In this document: in pieces, positions 6,953 to 13,532 of the stretch
Layout: the number at the start of each line of letters is the position of its first letter
How positions within the stretch are numbered: position 1 is the stretch's first letter
Source of the DNA: Patescibacteria group bacterium
Lineage (GTDB): Bacteria; Patescibacteriota; Minisyncoccia; Phycocordibacterales; SIBU01
Direction of reading: 5' to 3'
DNA: 15,560 bases
Assembly: GCA_018968805.1 (NCBI GenBank)
Contig: JAGWZX010000003.1
Span: forward strand, 1 to 15,560
Translations under genes and position numbers: made by a program
Notes under the pieces: generated by a model
Databases searched by the model: none
Told to the model about the DNA's origin: nothing
Seen by the model: the letters and a program-made list of their open reading frames with translations, nothing else

Positions 6953-7510
6953 ATGACATCTATCGTGCAAAAAGACGACCAGGTTTTGCGGCAAATAGCC
7001 GAAGAAGTGCCTGAGGAAATGATTCAGAGCCCTAAAATCGGAGCCGTTCTAAAGCGAATGAAAGCGGCGCTAGACGCCCAAGACGACGGCGTGGCTATCG
7101 CCGCTCCGCAAATCGGCGAAACGCTCCGCATGTTCATAGTGTCCAAACATATTTTTGAATTGCCGGAAGACGCCGCCAGAGAAGAAAATGCGGGCGGCAA
7201 AAAAATCAAGAAAAAATTGGTCGGACATCTCGTTTTTATCAATCCGCGCTTAACCAAACTTTCCAAGGAAAAAGTACCGATGGAGGAGGGCTGTCTTTCA
7301 GTGCGTTACTTGTACGGCAAAGTCGAACGCTCGGTCAAGGCTGCCGTCGAAGCATATGACGAGCGCGGCAAGAAATTCAGCCGCGGCGCCGCAGGCCTCC
7401 TCGCTCAAATCTTTCAACATGAGATGGACCATCTTGATGGCGTGCTGTTCATAGACAAAGCGAAGGACGTGAAAGATATGCCACCGGAAAATAACAGCCG
7501 ACAGCAATAA
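6953..7510 (+). CDS. def: peptide deformylase
   Basis: This enzyme removes the formyl group from the N-terminal methionine of new proteins. All three metal-site motifs are present: motif I GVAIAAPQIG (46-55, usually GxGLAAPQIG), motif II EGCLS (112-116, with metal ligand C114), and motif III QHEMDHLDG (155-163, ligands H156 and H160, catalytic E157). At 185 residues it is slightly long; the extra residues are an insertion rich in Lys and Gly between motifs I and II (about 74-92). The tail after about residue 170 is charged and looks disordered. It is followed 12 nt later by fmt, the enzyme that adds the formyl group, the classic def-fmt pair. The start is supported by TACAAT seven bases upstream and by the N-terminal pattern IVQKDDQVLRQIAEEV. 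Confidence 0.97.
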   Translation: MTSIVQKDDQVLRQIAEEVPEEMIQSPKIGAVLKRMKAALDAQDDGVAIAAPQIGETLRMFIVSKHIFELPEDAAREENAGGKKIKKKLVGHLVFINPRLTKLSKEKVPMEEGCLSVRYLYGKVERSVKAAVEAYDERGKKFSRGAAGLLAQIFQHEMDHLDGVLFIDKAKDVKDMPPENNSRQQ

Positions 7511-7522
7511 TTAACGCATCTT

Positions 7523-8422
7523 ATGTCATTTGTTTTTTTCGGCACTCCAGAGCTTTCCGCCGACATATTGGAATATTTAAAAAACCGCGGACTCGTTCCG
7601 TCGCTTGTAGTCACTAATCCTGACCGGCCGGCCGGCCGCGGTTTAGTCCCCGCGTCATCGCCGGTAAAACTTTGGGCGTTAAAGAATAAAATTCCCAGAC
7701 TGCAACCGGAATATCTCCTTGACCCCGATTTCATCTATACGTTAAAAGCCGCAAAATGCAATCTGTTCATTGTCGTCGCCTACGGTAAAATTATACCCCG
7801 GGAAATACTCGCCATTCCGTCAAAAGGTTCGCTCAATATTCACTATTCCCTGCTCCCAAAGTATCGCGGCGCGTCTCCCGTTGAATCAGCGATTCTCGCC
7901 GACGATCGCGATGTCGGTGTTTCAATCATCCTGCTCGATGAAAAGATGGATCACGGCCCGATCGTGGCGGAAGAAAAAGTGATTGCGCCGCATTGGCCGC
8001 CTTCCGCGCCGGAATTGCGTAAGTGGTGCAACGAAACAGGAGCCGAGCTGCTTGCCGACACCATACCGCTCTGGCTTGAAGGAAAAATCCTGGCGCGCGA
8101 ACAAGATCACGACAAAGCAACCTATGCCGAAAAAATCAGCAAAGAAGACGGCCTTCTTGATTTGACTGACAGCCAATACAAAAATTTTCTCAAGATTCAA
8201 GCCTATAAAATATGGCCGCGCGCCTATTTTTTTGCCGCAGTCAAAGGAAAAAAAATCCGCGTGACTGTCGCGGACGCGAAATGGGAAAATGGACAGCTTG
8301 TCATCCCCCGCGTCATTCCCGAAGGAAAGCGGGAGATGAGTTACCAGGATTTCCAAAAGCAACTGCGGAATCAGCCGCCAAGACCGGGCCGCGGAACGGC
8401 GGAGAACGACGAGTGGCGATAA
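7523..8422 (+). CDS. fmt: methionyl-tRNA formyltransferase
   Basis: Fmt formylates initiator Met-tRNA with 10-formyl-tetrahydrofolate. Seen: N-terminal FFGTPELSADILEYL (5-19), the TNPDRPAGRG motif (31-40), and the catalytic core SLNIHYSLLPKYRGASPV (103-120) containing the conserved N105 and H107, with the third catalytic residue D143 in KMDHG. The C-terminal domain that holds the tRNA is present (KISKEDGLLDL... about 205 onward) and ends near VIPEGKREMSYQDF. Length is 299 against about 315 in E. coli. The last 16 or so residues (QPPRPGRGTAENDEWR) look unlike the family and seem to be read from the start of the structured intergenic region. It is probably co-transcribed with def, 12 nt upstream. 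No Shine-Dalgarno sequence is evident. Confidence 0.96.
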   Translation: MSFVFFGTPELSADILEYLKNRGLVPSLVVTNPDRPAGRGLVPASSPVKLWALKNKIPRLQPEYLLDPDFIYTLKAAKCNLFIVVAYGKIIPREILAIPSKGSLNIHYSLLPKYRGASPVESAILADDRDVGVSIILLDEKMDHGPIVAEEKVIAPHWPPSAPELRKWCNETGAELLADTIPLWLEGKILAREQDHDKATYAEKISKEDGLLDLTDSQYKNFLKIQAYKIWPRAYFFAAVKGKKIRVTVADAKWENGQLVIPRVIPEGKREMSYQDFQKQLRNQPPRPGRGTAENDEWR

Positions 8423-8430
8423 CAGCGAAT

Positions 8431-8554
8431 TAAGGCGGTGCCCGTACCACCCCGAGAGCAAGTTGTTCATCGACAAATCTCGGCGGAGTATCGAGCGGGC
8501 TGCGTCGTGGCAGCCTTATTGAAAGTGGCACTCCTCGGGTGCGCGGATTCATCG
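8431..8554. other. structured non-coding element between fmt and the hpf operon
   Basis: This convergent gap holds several nested stems: CCGAGA with TCTCGG (8452-8457 and 8477-8482), a 6-bp hairpin GGCTGC/GCAGCC (8498-8514), GGAGT/ACTCC (8484-8488 and 8530-8534, enclosing the previous hairpin), and GCAC/GTGC (8528-8542). Read on the minus strand, the last stem is followed by GGGGTGGTACGGGCACCGC, which resembles the T-box core (GGGTGGNACCGCG) whose UGGN pairs with the tRNA end. No aminoacyl-tRNA synthetase gene follows on that strand (fmt lies opposite), so a working T-box riboswitch is doubtful. The orientation is undecided. Confidence 0.35.
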
Positions 8555-8555
8555 T

Positions 8556-8600
8556 GCATCCGTTGAGTCCGGCCGCTTTGCGGCCGGACTCAACGGATGC
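8556..8600. repeat. 21-bp perfect palindrome with TTT loop
   Basis: Arms at 8556-8576 and 8580-8600 are exact reverse complements (from GCATCCGTTGAG... to ...CTCAACGGATGC) with a 3-nt loop. It lies between the convergent ends of fmt and the hpf operon, so it may serve as a two-way terminator. On the plus side an AT-rich stretch follows, but there is no clean T-run in either direction. Confidence 0.9.
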
Positions 8601-8611
8601 TATCGATAAAA

Positions 8612-8767
8612 TTATTTTATATATTCCGCGATAACGTCGCCGGGTGTATTGATGCCAAGCTTTTGTTCCGCGGCGTTCGCCACATAAAAAACAGTTGCCG
8701 CTAAAACGGTAAGCCCCAAAAGAAAAACGGCGGAGATCGTCGGCCCCAAGTTCCTCTTAAAATACAT
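8612..8767 (-). CDS. 51-residue single-pass membrane protein
   Basis: Seen: an open frame of 51 codons starting six nt after the hpf stop, beginning MYFKRNLGPTISAVF and ending GDVIAEYIK. A positive N-terminus (K4, R5) is followed by a hydrophobic helix at about residues 9-31 (PTISAVFLLGLTVLAATVFYVAN), then a short polar tail containing GINTPGDV. This is a typical layout for a small inner-membrane protein or an uncleaved signal anchor. It appears to be translated from the hpf transcript, given the tight spacing, and ends 12 nt before the 21-bp palindrome. I do not recognise the family. The reading frame has sensible codons and membrane topology, which makes it more than a chance ORF. Confidence 0.6.
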   Translation of the reverse strand: MYFKRNLGPTISAVFLLGLTVLAATVFYVANAAEQKLGINTPGDVIAEYIK

Positions 8768-8773
8768 GATGAG

Positions 8774-9139
8774 TCATCTATAAAAACGTCTGATAAAATC
8801 TTTCACTCTTTGGCCGCTTCGGCGCAGTAACGAAATATTTTTCTTCTTATGCGAACTGAGTTCCCGAAACAACTCGTCCCTCATCCCGTCAACCGCCGAT
8901 CGCAGGTCTTCACGCTCACATACCGCTCTAAAGCTTTTACCCCCGCTTTCAAGCGTTAATTCGGCTCGGAAAATGTTACCCGTATGATGATGTTGGGTTG
9001 TTCGACCAAGTTCAACGTAGGCAATGCCGGATTCGCCAGCCTCACCCAAGAACTTTTTAAGCCCCGCGAGTCGTTTGTCGAGATAAGCCCTGACATCTTC
9101 CGTGAGTTCGACATTCGTCCCTTTGATATTCATCTTCAT
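8774..9139 (-). CDS. hpf: ribosome hibernation-promoting factor (short HPF/YfiA type)
   Basis: HPF binds the decoding centre of the 30S subunit and keeps idle ribosomes inactive. Seen: N-terminal MNIKGTNVELTEDVRAYLDKRL, matching the family's first strand and helix, then FRAELTLESGGKSFRAVCEREDLRSAVDGMRDEL, the second half of the fold with its Ala-Val-Asp helix. The basic tail (SSHKKKNISLLRRSGQRVKDFIRRFYR) suits rRNA binding. There is no long C-terminal dimerisation domain. The frame is open further upstream, to an ATG at 9181, but the first 14 codons overlap the terminator of the preceding gene. I place the start at the ATG of 9139, seven bases after TATACT. The ATG at 9133 is also possible. 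A 51-residue membrane protein follows within 6 nt. Confidence 0.92.
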   Translation of the reverse strand: MKMNIKGTNVELTEDVRAYLDKRLAGLKKFLGEAGESGIAYVELGRTTQHHHTGNIFRAELTLESGGKSFRAVCEREDLRSAVDGMRDELFRELSSHKKKNISLLRRSGQRVKDFIRRFYR

Positions 9140-9155
9140 ATAAAACAGTATAACA
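9140..9155 (-). promoter_or_regulatory. hpf extended -10, leaderless spacing
   Basis: TG-T-TATACT (hexamer 9147-9152, minus strand), seven bases (GTTTTAT), then the ATG at 9139. It lies directly after the T-run of the upstream terminator, as expected for an independent promoter. Confidence 0.6.
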
Positions 9156-9162
9156 GACTGAA

Positions 9163-9206
9163 ACAAAAAAGTTTCCACCAAACGCCCTGAGACTCCGCTT
9201 GGTGGA
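9163..9206 (-). terminator. intrinsic terminator of the 522-residue membrane protein gene
   Basis: On the minus strand TCCACCAA (9199-9206) pairs perfectly with TTGGTGGA (9174-9181), and after AAAC comes a T6 run (9165-9170). It lies 73 nt past the stop codon of the membrane protein gene and just before the hpf promoter. Confidence 0.75.
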
Positions 9207-9279
9207 CAGGATGGGCGGCCGACTTTATTACCTTAACTCTCGGCTGTCCGTCAATCGGTATTAACGCGCGGTCATCATA

Positions 9280-10848
9280 TCAATTGACATCCTGCTGTTT
9301 TTCTTTTAGAAAAGACACGAACGCATCCGAAAAATGCAGGAGCATCTTGAACGGCGTTTCTATAATGAAGTCCATCACGAAAACAAACACGTTGATTGAG
9401 GAAAAGCGCCGCGACAGCCAGCGGCCGGCGCGCACAATCGGCAAGGCGAAAATATTGAAAGCAACGGTCACAAAACGATCGTCCTCTTTGGCTACTTTCC
9501 ATCGATTGGCGCTATGACGGATGCGCAAGGCAAAGTAGCTGATGAGCGCCAAAAAAAGCATGAACAGCAGGATGCTGGCGGCCGAAAAATACAATCTCTG
9601 CAAGATAAACACGATAATACCGAAAACTATAAAAAACAGCGCCGCGTATATAATGATAAAAAGACTGTTGAAAAGGCCGGTCTGTTCCAAGTTAATTTTA
9701 ATAGGGCGGATATTTTCTCCCGAAAGCACGTTGTGAACGCCGGTTTCAATGGCTTTGGTGTTCTCTTCGCCGAGTGGTTTCGTCGACATGGTCACGGTAA
9801 ACAGAAGAAGCGGATGGAAAATAATGTTGGTGGCTATCGGGAAATACTCCAATCCGCCCAAAATATAAACTTGGTAAGGCACCTCAACGGCAAGGGCGAG
9901 CAGGGATTTGGTGAGAAATACATACAACACCGCGCGTATGGCACTGCTTCTGGTTTTGGCGTACTGGCTTTGATAATTTTTTTCCAAAAACTCTTCGGTG
10001 AAATGCGTAAGCGCTTCATGATCTTCAAAAATGCGCCCCGATTCCGCGCCGTAAGCGCGGATCACTTCCCGCACGACAGAAAAATAAATGGCATCGTTAT
10101 ACAATTTCGGCAACAGCCGAAAACTCAATGGATCGTTCAGCTCGTGACGAATGTACTCCCAGACGCCGGGACTGGCTTCGGCGACACGTTTAATTTCAAT
10201 TTCATCGTAAAGCAACGGCCAGTTGGAGGCCGTAAGCTTCTGCCATAATTTATAGCGCAGAGTTTCATCGTCAGTGTTAAACAAACTGCGGTAACAAGCG
10301 ATGAGAATTTGGGTCTGCATCATGTCGGAACGCGACATCCCTTCCACTTTTACCGAATCTTTAATCGTGGCATAGAAAGCTTCCGCCACGAAATCATCCT
10401 CATTATTTGGAAAGAAAAATTCTTCAATTTCCGTACCGATAAGACTGACCAAAATATTACGAACGCGGATATCCTCCCGAAAAGTGGCGGGCAAATGGCG
10501 CTCCAGGAGTTTGTATTTGAAAATGATACGGTCGACTTCACGCGTTGCCCGTTCGGGAATGGTATTGTTGGCCAGATAACGGCCGGCTATCAATTCCTGA
10601 ACAAGTGAAAAACCGATGTCTTCGCCTTTCTCAAAAATGATTTTGCGTTTAATAATCCTCTCAATGGCGGAGCGCCGTATGTGACGGTCATCTTTATAAT
10701 CCACGAGGTAACGGATCTTTTCATACGCGGCACCGGCTTTTTCCGTTATCTTATTGACATTAATCAAAGCCTCGCCCGAGGAAGCTTCGGAAAGAAATTT
10801 CTGCCCCTTTAAGCGCTCGAGTAAGGCGTTTATCGGGTTAGACAACAT
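9280..10848 (-). CDS. uncharacterised 522-residue multi-pass membrane protein
   Basis: I do not recognise this protein. Seen: residues 1-295 are soluble, mostly helical and rich in charged residues (IERIIKRKIIFEKGEDIG, ERATREVDRIIFKYKLLERHLP), with no nucleotide-binding or catalytic motif I can name. Four membrane segments follow: about 303-325, 336-354, 394-417 and 420-441. The loop between the second and third holds TKPLGEENTKAIETGVHNVLSGE (356-378). The C-terminus has amphipathic, Phe-rich stretches (485-515) and ends in a charged tail, KEKQQDVN. The gene stands alone with its own promoter and terminator. Long helical cytoplasmic domains joined to a four-helix membrane part suggest a scaffold or envelope role, but that is a guess. 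It may be a lineage-specific conserved protein of the CPR. Confidence 0.8.
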   Translation of the reverse strand: MLSNPINALLERLKGQKFLSEASSGEALINVNKITEKAGAAYEKIRYLVDYKDDRHIRRSAIERIIKRKIIFEKGEDIGFSLVQELIAGRYLANNTIPERATREVDRIIFKYKLLERHLPATFREDIRVRNILVSLIGTEIEEFFFPNNEDDFVAEAFYATIKDSVKVEGMSRSDMMQTQILIACYRSLFNTDDETLRYKLWQKLTASNWPLLYDEIEIKRVAEASPGVWEYIRHELNDPLSFRLLPKLYNDAIYFSVVREVIRAYGAESGRIFEDHEALTHFTEEFLEKNYQSQYAKTRSSAIRAVLYVFLTKSLLALAVEVPYQVYILGGLEYFPIATNIIFHPLLLFTVTMSTKPLGEENTKAIETGVHNVLSGENIRPIKINLEQTGLFNSLFIIIYAALFFIVFGIIVFILQRLYFSAASILLFMLFLALISYFALRIRHSANRWKVAKEDDRFVTVAFNIFALPIVRAGRWLSRRFSSINVFVFVMDFIIETPFKMLLHFSDAFVSFLKEKQQDVN

Positions 10849-10864
10849 GGGAAACAGTCTAGCA
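10849..10864 (-). promoter_or_regulatory. extended -10 of the 522-residue protein gene, leaderless spacing
   Basis: TG-C-TAGACT (hexamer 10856-10861, minus strand), seven bases (GTTTCCC), then ATG at 10848. The same TAGACT with TG one base upstream precedes the delta' gene. No Shine-Dalgarno sequence. Confidence 0.55.
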
Positions 10865-10943
10865 GAAAAGTCGCCCTTTTACCACCGCCATAACCGGTTT
10901 GGACAGGAAGAACGTGCATGTACTTTCCTCGCGCACACATTTA

Positions 10944-11080
10944 AATAAAGTTCGGCCTCGTCCCGTCATCGCGGCAAGCCGCTCCCTGGAAGACTCGGCG
11001 AGGGATCTCCGGATTCATCCCCGCCGCTTCGCGGCTGGGATGAATCCGCGGTTGCAATAAAGTTTGCCGCCCGTCCCGTC
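10944..11080. repeat. dispersed-repeat-like block: palindrome flanked by direct repeats
   Basis: The intergenic region between the DUF167 gene and the 522-residue protein gene holds two imperfect direct repeats: AATAAAGTTCGG...CGTCCCGTC at 10944-10967 and AATAAAGTTTGC...CGTCCCGTC at 11056-11080, identical at about 20 of 24 positions. Between them lie CGTCATCGCGG, GAGGGATCTCCGG and a large palindrome (11010-11048). From memory, a GTCATyCC...GAGGGATCTC core is common in dispersed repeats of many bacterial genomes. I see no open frame of note here. Confidence 0.6.
11010..11048. repeat. 18-bp palindrome with one mismatch and TTC loop
   Basis: Arms at 11010-11027 and 11031-11048 (CGGATTCATCCC...GCCGC) pair with a single C/T mismatch (11022 with 11036) around a 3-nt loop. 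The CGGATTCAT word recurs beside the hairpins at 8556 and 14139. Confidence 0.85.
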
Positions 11081-11121
11081 CGAAAACGAATCAGGGGAGT
11101 GTTTTTGTCATTTGTCATCCG

Positions 11122-11352
11122 CTATTTTCTCCTATTTTCAACACTGACGATCTTGCGCGGCGAATGATGGCCGCTAACAAGTCTCACTTCAACGCCACTG
11201 CCGCCAAATTCCCGCCGGATCAGTTCCAGCACTCGATGATTGGCAAGATTCCGTTCGGCCCTCTCGCGCACTTGCACGCGAAAAAAATCGGCGCCGAGTT
11301 TTTCGACCCTTTCTTCTTTCGCGCCCGCGAACACTTCTACTTTCAAATACAT
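11122..11352 (-). CDS. DUF167 (YggU-like) family protein
   Basis: Small family of unknown function with a compact alpha/beta fold. Seen: strand VEVFAGAKEERVEKL (5-19, the family's V.PGAk...v pattern), a middle section RVQVRERAERNLANHRVLELIRREFG, where the family usually has VxAPPvdGkANxALi.lLA, and the strongest match near the end, VEVRLVSGHHSPRKIVSV (53-70), the conserved IvsGxtsrxKxv. Length 76 is at the short end of the family. The start ATG overlaps the stop of the PEBP gene by one base (TAATG), so translation probably restarts from that stop. No role can be read from the sequence. The region after it holds the palindrome block. Confidence 0.8.
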   Translation of the reverse strand: MYLKVEVFAGAKEERVEKLGADFFRVQVRERAERNLANHRVLELIRREFGGSGVEVRLVSGHHSPRKIVSVENRRK

Positions 11353-11801
11353 TACTCGTGGCGATAATATACACCGACAAGCTGTCCGTACCCTAGCATG
11401 TGACCGTCCATAACAGCTTCAAGCTCGGCGGCCGTGGCGCCGGGAGATAGAGCGAGTTCGTTATCGAGTGCGTAAATCTTGAAGTAATAATGATGGGTAC
11501 CGGACGGAGGACAAGGACCGTAATATTTTAGATTTCCTCCGCTCCCAACACCAGCGGTACCCGGCGGTTCTTTGCCTTCGGCAATGAACCTGGTATTTGG
11601 AGGCATGTTGAATTTTACCCAGTGCACCCAAAGCCCGCTCGGCGCGTCCGGATCGTCCATAATTAGAGCGAGAGTTTTGGTGCCGGCAGGCACAATGCCG
11701 ATTTCCAACGGCGGGCTGATGTTTTGTCCGTCGCACGTAAAACGGGCCGGGATCATCGCGTCGGCTGAAAAAGCGGGACTCATAATAGTGATTGCTTGCA
11801 T
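11352..11801 (-). CDS. YbhB/YbcL-type phosphatidylethanolamine-binding protein family member
   Basis: PEBP-like proteins of bacteria have a small beta-fold with an anion or ligand pocket; their role is unclear. Seen: CDGQNISPPLEI (23-34), the pocket motif DDPDAP (49-54), LWVHWVKFNMP (57-67), and GPCPPSGTHHYYFKIYALD (95-113). These are the conserved blocks in the right order. At 149 residues with no signal peptide, it should be cytoplasmic. It is one of the few genes here with a clear Shine-Dalgarno-like sequence (AAAGGA, seven bases before the ATG); TATAAG lies 17 nt upstream of the ATG, giving a very short leader. It overlaps the downstream DUF167 gene by one base. Confidence 0.93.
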   Translation of the reverse strand: MQAITIMSPAFSADAMIPARFTCDGQNISPPLEIGIVPAGTKTLALIMDDPDAPSGLWVHWVKFNMPPNTRFIAEGKEPPGTAGVGSGGNLKYYGPCPPSGTHHYYFKIYALDNELALSPGATAAELEAVMDGHMLGYGQLVGVYYRHE

Positions 11802-11824
11802 GGAATCCTTTGAAAAAACTTATA
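11802..11824 (-). promoter_or_regulatory. promoter and ribosome-binding site of the PEBP gene
   Basis: TATAAG on the minus strand (11819-11824), followed by a T-run and then AAAGGA and six or seven bases before the ATG at 11801. It contrasts with the leaderless pattern of the neighbours. Confidence 0.45.
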
Positions 11825-12001
11825 GAAGTTGCCCCTTACCGGCGCTCCCGTTCGACTGAAACGGCAACACCCGCAACGGCGATGATGAAGTTCGGGAATG
11901 CCTCACATTGCGACACCTGCCATATTATATTATACGACAAATACTGGATGGCACGGAAACGGCAATTGAGGAGATGACACGGTTCAAGATTGTCGAGAGA
12001 T

Positions 12002-12967
12002 CTAAAGAATCCAATTGAACAGATAACCTGTAAAAATAATCCCGACTCCGACAATGCCGGCAAAGATTAAAACGAGCCTCGTTTTCATGACTCGCTTCAG
12101 GATCATAAATTCCGGCAAGGACAATGCTGTAACAGCCATCATAAAAGCGAGAGTTGTTCCCATAGACACGCCTTTCTCAGTCAAAGCCCCTACCAAAGGA
12201 ATGACGCCGGCGGCATTGGAATAAAGCGGAATGCCGATCAAAACTGCCAGAGGTACTGCATACCATTTGCCCGATCCGGCATACTGAGCGAGAAAATCTG
12301 CCGGCACATAACCGTGTATCAATGCGCCGACACCGATGCCGATCACGACATATATCCAAACTTTCTTGATGATGTCCCAAGTATAATCCCGGGCATAGGC
12401 AAACCGGTCCGGCCAAGTCATATTTGGTATATCGGTTTTTGCGTTTATGGAATTCTGGTAGACGAATGACTCAACCAAATCCTCCACTTTCATTCTGCCA
12501 ATAATGATTCCGGAGAGGATAGCGATAACCAGTCCGCTTGCAATATAAATCAGAGCAATCCTCCAACCGAACATACCGAAAAGCAAAACCAGAGCGACTT
12601 CATTGATCATGGGAGAGGCCACAAGGAACGAAAATGTTGTTCCTAATGGCACGCCGGCTTGGACGAAGCCTAAAAAGAGCGGGATGGCCGAACAGGAACA
12701 AAACGGCGTAACGATACCGAGCAATGAAGCGACCGCATTGCCGGTATATTTGTTCTTATGCGAAAGAATAAACCGAATCTTTTCCGGAGACAGGAACGAA
12801 CGGATAACGGAGACGGTAAAAATGATAACCGAAAGCAGAATTAATATTTTGATCGTATCAAATATGAAAAAATTGACCGCGCTGGCCAAGAGAGTTTTTT
12901 GCGCGATGCCAAAAACGGAATACGTCAGCCAATCGGCAAGCAACTGAACGGGGTAGAATATGCTCAT
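12002..12967 (-). CDS. ArsP-type permease (DUF318 / PF03773 family)
   Basis: Seen: 321 residues with about eight to ten membrane segments in two related halves. The first half has TPFCSCSAIPLFLGFVQAGV (87-106) with GTTFSFLVASPMINE (109-123). The second has GIPLYSNAAGVIPLVGALTEKG (245-266) with GTTLAFMMAVTALSLPE (270-286). The paired pattern suggests an internal duplication. The cysteine pair C90 and C92 in FCSCSAIP is a family hallmark. Known: ArsP of this family exports trivalent organoarsenicals in Campylobacter; relatives are linked to metal efflux. It is the third gene of an operon behind arsR and a CXXC protein, with a 3-nt gap to the latter, which supports a metal or metalloid efflux role. 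Substrate is not settled: arsenic compounds fit best. Confidence 0.88.
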   Translation of the reverse strand: MSIFYPVQLLADWLTYSVFGIAQKTLLASAVNFFIFDTIKILILLSVIIFTVSVIRSFLSPEKIRFILSHKNKYTGNAVASLLGIVTPFCSCSAIPLFLGFVQAGVPLGTTFSFLVASPMINEVALVLLFGMFGWRIALIYIASGLVIAILSGIIIGRMKVEDLVESFVYQNSINAKTDIPNMTWPDRFAYARDYTWDIIKKVWIYVVIGIGVGALIHGYVPADFLAQYAGSGKWYAVPLAVLIGIPLYSNAAGVIPLVGALTEKGVSMGTTLAFMMAVTALSLPEFMILKRVMKTRLVLIFAGIVGVGIIFTGYLFNWIL

Positions 12968-12970
12968 AGC

Positions 12971-13225
12971 TTATAAGTTATCCTGAATAACTTTCTTGAT
13001 TTTCTCCATATCGGGAGTGAAGCCGACCAAGGCCGGTTTGCCGTTTACAGCCAAGACCGGACTCTGCATAGGTCCCATCTGGACTATTCGCTGTACATCT
13101 TTTACGTAGTCCACTTTTACCGCCACACCAAGTTCGGACACCGCCTCCTTGGTGATTTTATAAAGCTTCTCACACGTAGAGCACCCCGAACCGAGAACTT
13201 CTATTTTTGCGTTATTATTGTTCAT
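12971..13225 (-). CDS. small thioredoxin-like redox-active disulfide protein
   Basis: Seen: 84 residues, with a beta-strand KIEVLGSGCSTCEKLYKI carrying the redox motif CSTC (C15, C18), then VKVDYVKDVQRIV and a cis-Pro-like turn, MQSPVLAVNGKPALVG, and a closing helix. This matches the MTH895/TM0996-type thioredoxin family, often called redox-active disulfide protein 2. Known: such proteins often sit beside ArsP-type permeases. It overlaps the end of arsR by 11 nt and is followed 3 nt later by the permease, so the three are translated from one mRNA. It could deliver or reduce the metalloid for export, or receive it through the two cysteines. Which is inference. Confidence 0.9.
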   Translation of the reverse strand: MNNNNAKIEVLGSGCSTCEKLYKITKEAVSELGVAVKVDYVKDVQRIVQMGPMQSPVLAVNGKPALVGFTPDMEKIKKVIQDNL

Positions 13226-13532
13226 ATGTTTTTAGAAAATTATTTAATAATGAGTTGAATTTGCCCATAGCTTTTTTGTTGATTTGATAGATGACCTTTA
13301 ATCCTTCTTTGCGGGATTCTACCAATCCTTCACCTCGGAGCGCCTTCAAATGGTGGGAGGCAAGATTTTGAGGAACGCCAATATCATCGGCAATCTCACA
13401 GGCACACCGCTCGCCCTTTTTAAGGGTGCATAAAATCTTGAGGCGATTTTCCTCAGCGACAACCTTCAAAAGACCGGCAGTCTGGCCGACTTCTTTGAGA
13501 GTATTTTTATCTATGCAACATTTTGGCTTCAT
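13215..13532 (-). CDS. arsR: ArsR-family metalloid-responsive repressor
   Basis: A 105-residue winged-helix repressor that releases DNA when it binds a metal or metalloid. Seen: the DNA-recognition part GVPQNLASHHLKALRGEGLVESRKEG (52-77), with the SHHLKxLR core, followed by the wing. The sensor cysteines C43 and C45 (ERCACEIADD) match the CxC of the alpha-3 site in arsenic and antimony sensors such as E. coli ArsR. Further cysteines at C5, C6 and C35 could complete a three-coordinate site. It is the first gene of the arsR-thioredoxin-permease operon. A perfect 22-bp palindrome covers its promoter, two bases before the ATG, so it very likely represses its own operon. The cassette looks AT-richer than its surroundings, suggesting transfer. 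Confidence 0.95.
   Translation of the reverse strand: MKPKCCIDKNTLKEVGQTAGLLKVVAEENRLKILCTLKKGERCACEIADDIGVPQNLASHHLKALRGEGLVESRKEGLKVIYQINKKAMGKFNSLLNNFLKTYEQ

Noticed and set aside
6225..6959. 244-residue open frame antisense to priA
   Set aside because: It is a shadow of the PriA frame; PriA signatures are clear on the plus strand.
7622..7640. GGCCGGCCGGCC repeat in fmt as a member of the palindrome family
   Set aside because: It encodes the conserved Fmt motif DRPAGRG, so the repeat follows from protein constraint and codon choice.
7922..8476. 184-residue open frame antisense to fmt
   Set aside because: It mirrors the fmt coding frame, has no recognisable domain, and fmt is secure on the other strand.
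9140..9181. Longer hpf start at 9181 adding 14 residues
   Set aside because: These codons overlap the T-run and stem of the upstream terminator and the hpf -10 box; the family N-terminus begins at MNIKG.
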